The notes under the pieces: model-generated
Told to the model about the DNA's origin: nothing
Seen by the model: only the letters and a program-made list of their open reading frames with translations
Database searches by the model: none
Made by a program: the position numbers and the translations under genes
Assembly (NCBI GenBank): GCA_050084985.1
Contig: JBITNC010000001.1
Coordinates: forward strand, 37,944,001-38,008,000
Origin: Nageia nagi
Taxonomy: Eukaryota; Pinophyta
DNA: 64,000 bases
Direction: 5' to 3'
Shown: positions 56,575 through 64,000 of the stretch, piece by piece
Numbering within the stretch: the first letter of the stretch is position 1
How the letters are laid out: each line of letters opens with the position of its first letter

Positions 56575-57408
56575 TGTTTACAAATAAAAATTGAGAGTGC
56601 AAATAAATAACTAAACAATTATCTACACACTCAATGTTATCTGTATTCTAGCTACGGATAGCGATTTATTCTAGATAATCATAAACAACATAACCAATTC
56701 AGAAGTATGCTTGTACCAACCAAGACTGTGATTTGTGTACTTACCTCACGAAACGTACCTGACAATGGAAGATGTAGATATTAGCGATGTACTGATGATG
56801 AGCTACCTTTCCAACAGCGTCGTGACCTGCAATGATGCCAAAAGAGGACCGCGGGCGGTCCGTTTCAGTGGTATAAGAGCGTCGGCGGTGTTCTTCCATT
56901 CACAAAGGAGCACCGACGGCCTTATCTTGATAGCTTTGACCTCTCAGTTAGGTCCAGATCTTCAGTATAGATATCTCAGATAGCAGTATAATATCAGAAT
57001 TGATCGCAGATGTCAGGAGAGCTCGCGTAAGGAAGCACACAAACCACAGCCTTGTAGGCGGTACCAAGAGATACCTTAGGGGGTAGCCACTTACAAGACC
57101 ATACGCGGGATCATGTGTATCCTTGTTGTTGTGGACTTACTATTAGATCCCTTATTTATATAGATAATAGATAATACCGCCCATAGGTTGGCGTGCATCT
57201 ACATAAATAAGGTTAATTCACAATATTTAAGATAAATACATCAATAAACAAGATAATTCATGCAATATTCAAGATAAACCGTGCAATATCCATATTCAAG
57301 CCAAACATTGATATTATCACTTTAATTCATTCAATACATATAGTTAAACCAAGCATATTTCATTAATTCATTGATTTAAAAGCATAAAATCATTTTTATG
57401 TGTTAACA
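56575..57408 (-). repeat. 5' LTR of young element
   Basis: 834 bp partner of 49336-50170. On the minus strand a TATA box (TATATAAATAAG, about 57162-57151) would drive the element transcript. The GC-rich cluster is present here with several C-to-T or G-to-A changes relative to the other LTR. Confidence 0.95.
56846..56921. repeat. Cluster 5 of GC-rich near-palindromes (5' LTR)
   Basis: GGACCGCGGGCGGTCC at 56846, then AGCGTCGGCGGTG and GGAGCACCGACGGCC at about 30-bp steps. The second and third copies carry transitions at CpG sites relative to cluster 1. Confidence 0.85.
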
Positions 57409-57553
57409 GATGCCCCACACCTAGATATGATGCATGGTGGGCCCCTCAAAGGGATCATCTTTCGACTTGGGTTATCATCGAATGATAGTGAGGAGAACCC
57501 ATAGTAGACCCATGGGTGCTGGATGGCAGAGTGGGACCAGGCACTAAGGAGGA
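57409..57553 (+). pseudogene. Probable tail of the PMD gene interrupted at 49335
   Basis: 145 bp between the young element and the Copia LTR. The plus strand reads MHGGPLKGIIFRLGLSSNDS, a composition like the PMD tail, but too short to prove. It is placed here because the preceding PMD remnant breaks exactly at the young element. Confidence 0.35.
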
Positions 57554-58140
57554 TGTTGGAATGTATAATGCATTATTGTAAAGGTTATGTAATAATCTTC
57601 TATTTATATTCACTAAAACTTAAGGGTATCATTTGATACCTTAAGTGTTTAAGTGAATATGATAATGTAACTTGTCCTACACTCCATGTCATAAGCATGC
57701 CCCTTGGGTAAAAGGATGTGCATGTCATGCTTTTGTACATTGGATAAAAGGGTGATCCAAAGAAAGATTTTAGCCTATAAATAGAAGGCTCCGTCTTTAT
57801 GAACACACACCAATTTATGGAGTAAAACTATGCTATAAAATAGTGTTTAGAAGATGAGTTAGGAGAATTGTAAGAGATTCATGTTTGTGAATGAAATGAG
57901 ATCTAGTTAGTGGATGTACTCCTAGTTGGAAGAACCACTTACATCTTGTGTCACTTTGTGAGATTGTCTTCTTGAGTTATATTGATGTTAGTATGAGCTT
58001 TCATGTGATCTTTGGGGTTTAGAGTTGTTCATGTGATTTTCACATCCTAGTGTGTGGAAGCTCTTCTTCAACATTTTGGAAGTCTTCATTCCTCAACCAT
58101 ACACTCCATTATTGAGGTAAAATCAAGACAAGGTATAAAT
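57554..58140 (+). repeat. 5' Copia LTR
   Basis: Closely related to the reverse-oriented LTR at 63443-63926 (TGTTGGAATGTATAATGC, CTTGTCCTACACTCCATGTC and GATCTAGTTAGTGGATGTAC shared) and more distantly to 43429-44039. The 3' border is approximate and I found no tRNA-Met primer site. Confidence 0.65.
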
Positions 58141-60960
58141 TTCTTCCTTATTGATTATTTGTTGGATTATTGATTTATGATACTAACATATATGATATAT
58201 GATAGTTTATTTTTTCCTTACAATTTTTTGTTATACTAACATTCTCTATGTTAGTTGCAAATTCCTTGTTTGCAAAAATTGCTCAATATATAGACATTGC
58301 TATAATCCTATGGCTAACAAAAGTGTTATATGAAGTAATCATTTTTTGTTGCTTATAATTTTTTTATCTTTTACAAATTGTTAGAATTTTTATAACATTT
58401 GTGAAATAATACAAAAATATTTCTTGCTATATTCTACTTGAATATTAAAAGGAGAATAAGCAATATTTATCTATTGGGTAATATTATATAGCAATTTTTT
58501 TTTGTATTAAATCCTTTTTTTAAAGATTACATTGTTGAGCAATTTTTTTTTTAAATTACATCAACTAAAAGGGGAGTTTTTTTTTTTAGCTTTAATATGT
58601 GGACATTTGTTTTGTTAAGTCCAAAACTTATCAATCTCCTAAGTAGCCAAGACATCAGCCATCTCCCTCTCGAGATCTTTATTCATATTATGCTTCCTAG
58701 CTCTCACAAAAGGTCAAGAAATAGTGGTCATAGGCCCTAGTGATAGCTTGTCAAGTGCATTTCTAAGATATTAACTATCCAACTGCTCTCACTCCTTTTG
58801 CATGGTCTAATGTAGACCATTTTCAACTTGTGTGGGCTCACATTTGTAGCAAAATGAATGTAGCTACATGTATGAGAAGAAGAGATCTTGTACTCACAAA
58901 GGTCAAACACTTCAACATTAAAAAAAATTCATAGGAAAATGAAACCTAGGGGCATCAAACCCTATAACCCCTCCTCCACTTGTTGCATAGATCTTAGCAT
59001 CCCTCTGATGAATCCTTCCTATTGTAGTAGCCCATAAAAATATATTTTCTAGGGCACTAACAACCTCAACATTGGATATATATATAATCATGCTAATTTT
59101 GTTGAGGTATGATGAAGGTTGATCATGATTGCTTCAGGTGCCCTTCACGATTTTTCAAAGTAGAGCAGTGATGCTCTCTTATAGTTGCCTCCCAACTTTA
59201 ATACTACCACCGCTCCATTGTCTCTAACTTGCATCCACTATTTTTTTCCCTTTTTTTCTCCTCGTGCAACTCCCAACCTCTCCCCCTCATGGCCTCTTGT
59301 TTTATCTTACCACCATGTTCAAACCCTCTACTGCGAATAGTACTTAAATTTAATTTTTTTCTCTTCTTTATTGGCAAGCAAGCTTTTACTCATCATAATG
59401 AGCTTTAATTAGCCTATCCTAGAGTGGAGTAAGAGTTTATTTTTTTCTTCAATGAGCTTATAGTGGAGTATGGTCTCCACTTCACATTTAATTCTTGTAG
59501 ACTTGGTAATCATTATTTTTTTTTGGAGGTTAATTTTTTACCCCTTAAAATGATTTCAATGGCAAAAAAAAAAAAAAAAAGTTGCCTTTCAAGTTGCAAA
59601 ATTTTTTTTTCTTAAGTAGAAATTAAGCATTATTTTTAAGAATATTGATGCCAAGATGCAATTTCTTTTAATGCTTTAATCAAATTGCAATGTTTTACTT
59701 ACTTTGATAAAAATGCAATTTTTTAGTACTTATTACAATTAAGATACTAGTACAAAAATTTTAGCATTTTTTTTTCTTAGTTAAAATTATTTTCTAAGGT
59801 AGCCTAATAATGCTATTTTTTTAGGGAAAGCATCTTACTTATGATTTTTTAAGTAAAAAAGGAAAATTTTATGGATTTTTTCCTTAAAATTTTAAGTTAT
59901 GGGAATGATGCATGGAATATTTGATGCCTTTCTAAAATAATTTTTTCCATATGCAAAGTGATGGATGGACTTATGCAGATGACAAAAATGATGGATGTTT
60001 ATTACTTCTCTAAGTAATTATTCTTTATGCAAAGTTAAAAATGTACTTGTGCAAAATATGAAAATATGTAAAGATGTCTTTTAGGGGTTGGTAAGCAAAA
60101 CCCATTGGACACTTAGGTTTCAAATTTTTGAAAGGATGATGTTTTACTTATGCTTTTTTACTTAATGTTTTGTATTTTTGCTTTTATTTACTTATACAAA
60201 AATGCAAATATTGAAATGAGCAACCCCTTAAAATGAACACATCTACATGTACATTCTGTAACATGACTTATTTGAAGAGCCATAAAGTGTGGACAGGAGG
60301 ATTGGAACCTTTAAGTTGATAATCCAAATGGTGAAAAATTTTTACTTCTCAATTGCCCTTAAGTCGTCTGTTGGTATAGATATAACTTCAATAGGTGGAT
60401 AGGTATGTGTATAGTGATACCACATGTTTGCATGTCTATTAAGGGATTATCTTAATAACCTAAGAGGATAACTTAAAACCTAATCAAGATCAATAATTTG
60501 TCAATTAATAAACATCATAACCTTAGAAAATAGTAGGTACTTTTTCTTGTGAGAAAGTATAATACTAACCAAGGGGAACTGGTTGAGGATTGGTAGTACT
60601 TGGGCTTCTCTTATGTGGGCATCCAAGTGAAGGCCTAATTTTAGATAAGAAAATAAACCTCAACAATGTCACTCTACATCTATGGGTTTTTGAGATGAGA
60701 AATGTATTTGGGTACATGGATTATTATTTGAGTTGTAAAATATTTGCACTTGTGAATCAAATTAAGTATGTTTTTAATGTTAAATTTAACATGTATTATT
60801 TACTTGGTTAAAAATTGACATATAATGTTATTTATTAAACCACATGCTCATTACTTTTTCACATCCTTATGTAGCAAATGAGAGATTCTTTTTTACCCAA
60901 ACATATTTTTGATGGTTTCAAATTTGGTATTTGAAAACCTCATATGAGAGCTAAATTACA
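58141..60960. other. Non-coding AT-rich stretch with homopolymer runs
   Basis: No domain is readable on either strand. It contains several T or A runs, the longest a run of about 18 A near 59563-59580. It may be the leader of the Copia element or hold a decayed insertion. Confidence 0.45.
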
Positions 60961-60982
60961 AGTAAAGAAGCTTTAATAAATA

Positions 60983-61790
60983 GTGAATGAGAACCTTGTA
61001 CCTCCTCCAGATGAGAAGGCACTAAAGGATTACAACATAAAGAATGAGTTGAAAACCTCCATGATCTTTTGTATAATTTTAGATGATGTGCTCTTGATGA
61101 TTTCTTCTTCAACCTCGATAAAGGAAACTTGGGATAAGCTTAAAAAAATCTATCTTAGTTCAAAGTTTTTAATAAAGTTTACCATTCTCTAAAAGTTGCT
61201 TTAATCTCGTTAAGAGAAAGATAAAAATATTGCAATCTACTTGAATAAAATCATTGACTTAAGGACCCAACTTGTTTGCTTATGAGTGTAATTAGATCAA
61301 TGATGAGTTTATGGTCTATATCATTCTTCAAAACCTTTCTTCAAAATTTGAAAACTTTATGACGGTTATGAAAATAAGACTTGATGATGAAGAAGAAGTC
61401 TTTTTTCTTAAAAACTTTTATAGGCTCCTTTTGAAACATGAGGAAACCCTTAACAAAAAAAGTGTTTATTTCTTCTCTTAAAGATAATAACATTACTTTT
61501 GGAGCAACCAAAACTCCTTTCAAAAATAAATTCAACCATCAAAAGAAATATTATCTTTTTTCCTCCAAAATATTAGAGAAAAGAGGTAATGGTAATAACA
61601 GTAGCAAGAATAATGGAAACAATAGCAACAATAAGAACAACAACAATAGTAGCAGGAACAACGGTAACAATAACCACTCCAAACAAAGAGATAGAAAAGG
61701 TAAAATAAATAATTCATATCTTAAAAAAAAGTTTGATAGTAATTGTAACTATTGTAGCATCCAAGGTCAAAAAAGAAGTTGATTTCTACA
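60983..61790 (+). pseudogene. Decayed Copia gag with Asn-rich linker
   Basis: 60983-61192 reads NELKTSMIFCIILDDVLLMI, then STSIKETWDKLKKIYLSSKF, typical of Copia gag (usually ETWDxLxxxY). 61438-61782 encodes an Asn/Ser-rich low-complexity stretch from AAC/AAT codon repeats, then NCNYCSIQGQKRS, a remnant of the zinc knuckle (CxxCGxxGHxxxxC). Stops occur between the segments. Confidence 0.75.
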
Positions 61791-61899
61791 AAAAAGAGAG
61801 GAAAAGAATAAAGGTAATGGAAATGTAAAAAACTTCAAAAAAAGAATATTCAAACTTATTTTGCTACGGTGCTCTACTCCATGTCTTACATTTTTTTAT

Positions 61900-62199
61900 C
61901 TAATTAGATTGTTGACTCTGGTTGGACTAATCAACTATGCTTTGAAAAGGATAAATTTGAAAATTTTTATAAGTATAAAAAAGATGTAGTTGTAATAGGT
62001 GATAACTTTACCCTTGAAGTTCAAGGAATTGAGAGTGTGTTGATGTATGAAAAGGTTCTTAACAATGTGCTCTATGTTCTCAAGCTTAGGATGAACCTTC
62101 TTTTCTTGATCCAAGTTGTTAAAAAAAGGTACTTTTTTGAGTTTGACTCTCAATTCCTAACATATTAAGAAAGGACTTACCATATTAATTAAAAGATCA
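61900..62199 (+). pseudogene. Decayed Copia protease region
   Basis: The plus strand gives a frame close to IVDSGWTNQLCF (usually DSGATxHM), then VVVIGDNFTLEVQGIESV and VLNNVLYVLKLRMNLLFLIQ, which match the Copia protease and its tail (VLYVPxLxxNLLSVxQ). The active-site DSG is kept, but the following positions are altered. Confidence 0.7.
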
Positions 62200-63060
62200 G
62201 TGAAAGATGATCTCTACATTATGAATCAAGTTCCATCAAAGATGTGTCTTGCTACAAGTGTGTGTTCTAGACACAATCTTTGGCACCAACATTTAGGGCA
62301 CCTTAACCATAAGAGTATTCAAATCATGAAAGACCAAGAACTTATAGAAGGTTTACCTTCAATTTATTTTTTGATTGGTCTATGCGAGAAGTGCATTCTT
62401 AGAAACATGCATAGACAAAAGTTTAAAAAAGATAAGGCAACAAGAGCATCTCAACCTTTTTAACTTGTGCATTCAAATTTGATAGGTCCATTTCAGATTA
62501 AGTCACTTGGAGGAACATCTTACATTTTGACCTTTATTGATGACTTTAGTAAGATGACCTTTGGGTATTTACTTGAGCATAAGGACCAAACATTTGAGAG
62601 TTTTAAGATTTTTATGACCTTTATTGAGAATCAAACTAACCTTAAAATCAATATGTTGAGATCAAATAATAGAGGAGAATATAACAACAATGAGTTAATG
62701 ACTATTGTGGTAAGTATGGAATCAAGAGGCAGTTTACAATTCCTTATACTTCTCAAGAGAATGGTGTTATCAAAAAAAAAATAGAATAATTATAGAAATG
62801 GCTAGATGCATGTTGGGTAATATTCTTAATTTCTTATGATGTGAAGCAGTAAGTACTATTATTTACATCTTGAATAGGTGTCTCATAAAATTCATTCAAG
62901 ATAAAACTCCTTTTGAGGCATGGTCAGAAAGAAAACCTAACATTTCACATCTTAGAGTGTTTGATTGTGAAGCATTCTCCTACATTATTTTTGAGAAAAG
63001 AAAAAAGTTAGATAAAAGATCTAAAAAGTGCATCTTTATGGGTTATGATAGTTAGCATAG
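62200..63060 (+). pseudogene. Decayed Copia integrase
   Basis: 62200-62463 carries the GAG-pre-integrase zinc-binding motif (LWHQHLGHLNHKSIQIM ... CEKCILRNMHRQKF). 62467-62784 gives the catalytic core (LIGPFQIKSLGGTSYILTFI, DDFSKMTFGYLL, LRSNNRGEYNN); the second aspartate (normally RSDxGGE) is Asn and the region ends in a frameshift. 62870-63055 continues TPFEAWSERKPNISHLRVFD and KKCIFMGYDS, the post-core segment. One stop separates the first two parts. Confidence 0.9.
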
Positions 63061-63442
63061 AGATTACAGGATCTATTCTCCATCTTACAAAGCTGTATTT
63101 ATTTCAAGGGATATAAAGTTCAATGAACTTTTTGAAGAATCTATTTGTAATGAAGATGTTTATGATCTAAAGGTCTCTTCAATTGCACCTAGCTGGTTAG
63201 ATATTGATATAGACAAGTCACCATAAAAACAAAATTCTTCAACATAAAAAGTAATAAAGAACATGACCTTGAACAAATCCTTATTTTCCAAGATTAACAA
63301 CAAGCATTACCCCATAATTTTCAAAGAAGCTTCTAAGAATGAATGCTGGATGGAAGCCATGAAAGTGGAGTATGAGGTGCTTATGAAAAATAAAATTTGG
63401 AATTTAGTTCCTTATCTGAATTAGAAGAATGTGATTGGCAAT
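63061..63442 (+). pseudogene. Copia hinge and start of RT, before LTR insertion
   Basis: Reads DYRIYSPSYKAVFISRDIKF, then EASKNECWMEAMKVEYEVLM and NKIWNLVPYLN, the standard lead into Copia RT (WxxAMxxEYxxLxxNxTWxLV). The frame is cut within IGN and resumes after the inserted LTR at 63927 (NKWIFKVKFNSIGDIEKYK). Confidence 0.85.
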
Positions 63443-63926
63443 TAAGGAACTATCACTAACAAGATAATTCTTAAATAACTAAAATCTCTTGAAAGCTCAC
63501 AAATACATCGAAATAACATATAAAGCAATCTCACAAAGATAACTCAAGATATAAGTGGTTCCTCCAATTAAGAGTACATCCACTAACTAGATCTCACATC
63601 ATGCATAAATATGAACTCTTACAATCCTTTTAAATTTTTCTCCTTAATAATATCTTATAGCATAACTTTACTCTACAAATTGGTGTGTAATCACAAAGAG
63701 GGAGCGTTCTATTTATAAGCCAAAATCTTTCTTTTTATCTAATTACAAAAGCATGACATGCACATCCTTTTACCTAAGGGCCATGCTCATGACATGGAGT
63801 GTAGGACAAGTTGCATTATCATATTCATTTAAATACTTAAGGTATCAAATAATACCCTTAAGTATTAGTGACCTTAAATAAAATATTATTACATAATATT
63901 TACAATAATGCATTATACATTCCAAC
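63443..63926 (-). mobile_element. Solo Copia LTR inserted in RT of a related Copia element
   Basis: About 484 bp in reverse orientation, starting (minus strand) TGTTGGAATGTATAATGC at 63926. It lies exactly between the two halves of the RT start, with no internal sequence, so it is a solo LTR left after LTR-LTR recombination. The flanks GCAAT and ATAAT are not a perfect duplication. Confidence 0.75.
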
Positions 63927-64000
63927 AATAATAAGTGGATCTTCAAGGTTAAATTCAATTCTATTGGAGATATTGAGAAATACAAGGTAAGGTTAGTAGC

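Larger units (their letters stand above)
49336..57408 (-). mobile_element. Young non-autonomous LTR retrotransposon with gag and antisense PMD gene
   Basis: 8073 bp, oriented minus. The LTRs are 835 bp (49336-50170, 3') and 834 bp (56575-57408, 5'), starting TGTTAACA and ending TGTAAACA. By eye they differ at ten positions, all transitions, plus a 1-bp indel (about 98.8% identical). The primer site is 56572-56554 and the polypurine tract 50185-50171. An open gag (56483-55266) is the only sense gene. No protease, RT, RNase H or integrase is present in 6.4 kb of interior. A PMD gene with its own TATA box runs antisense (52463-54875), with about 1.6 kb of tandem repeats between it and the 3' LTR. 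Mobilisation by a related autonomous element is inferred. I found no clear target-site duplication. Confidence 0.9.
57554..64000 (+). mobile_element. Decayed Copia retrotransposon, running off the window
   Basis: A plus-strand LTR starts at 57554 (TGTTGGAATGTATAATGC). Copia gag (60983-61780), integrase (62200-63060), the hinge to RT (to about 63440) and the RT start (63927-64000) follow in the same orientation. The 2.8 kb between the LTR and gag is non-coding, unusually long for Copia, so a further insertion or two separate elements cannot be excluded. Many stops are present. Confidence 0.6.

Noticed and set aside
49331-57413. Target-site duplication for the young element
   Set aside because: The left flank ends ATGAG and the right flank starts GATGC; these do not match. 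A 10-bp identity (GATGCCCCAC) next to both LTRs on the right side is shared with the polypurine tract and may be coincidence or mark a recombined end.
61532-61717. Cys/Tyr-rich minus-strand frame
   Set aside because: It is the complement of the AAC/AAT codon run in Copia gag.
1-64000. tRNA, rRNA or other structured RNA genes
   Set aside because: No A/B box with cloverleaf, rRNA segment or snRNA signature was noticed on either strand while reading; a covariance-model scan would settle this.

Overview
The window looks like nuclear DNA from a land plant, most likely a large, repeat-rich, AT-rich genome. A conifer or other gymnosperm fits best, but that is inferred from style, not proven. Nearly everything is transposable-element sequence, mostly old and nested. 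The only two genes that look like ordinary host genes are a tandem pair of intronless, kinase-like genes (28669-29979 and 33298-34566). Both keep the protein-kinase fold of the LysM receptor-kinase type but have lost every catalytic signature: the VAIK lysine, the alpha-C glutamate, HRD and DFG. They have no ectodomain or membrane segment, so they read as cytoplasmic pseudokinases.

Layout. 1-1596: nothing recognised. 1597-9437: decayed LTR element with sense gag and an antisense plant mobile domain (PMD) gene, followed by a second LTR copy (9498-10237). 10275-11605: minus-strand LTR with a tRNA-Met-type primer site. About 11606-16010: decayed plus-strand Ty3/gypsy element (gag, protease, RT, RNase H, integrase). 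About 16900-26509: minus-strand gypsy element split inside its protease by another LTR element (18465-23963) that has 628-bp LTRs, a 5-bp target duplication and an internal deletion. 28180-34600: pseudokinase pair. About 36420-39640: decayed LINE with a long foldback in place of its endonuclease region. 41861-43125: CACTA-like element carrying a PPR fragment. About 43429-45037: Copia 3' end. 45038-49335: 3' half of a second element with an antisense PMD gene. 49336-57408: young, structurally complete LTR element. 57554-64000: decayed Copia element with a solo LTR inserted at its RT.

The most interesting object is the 8.07-kb element at 49336-57408. Its LTRs (835 and 834 bp) differ by about ten substitutions, all transitions, and one 1-bp indel. 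It has an open 405-codon gag on the minus strand and no protease, RT, RNase H or integrase. In the opposite orientation it carries a three-exon PMD gene with its own TATA box; the protein has a PMD, a long acidic tail and a C-terminal coiled coil. Four families of tandem repeats lie upstream of that gene, and a GC-rich near-palindrome of about 16 bp recurs in clusters with roughly 30-bp spacing in both LTRs and on both sides of the gene. The elements at 1597-9437 and 45038-49335 show the same design (convergent PMD and gag or its expected position, tandem arrays, no pol) with unrelated LTRs. This points to a recurrent non-autonomous 'gag plus antisense PMD' retrotransposon architecture that depends on pol supplied in trans.
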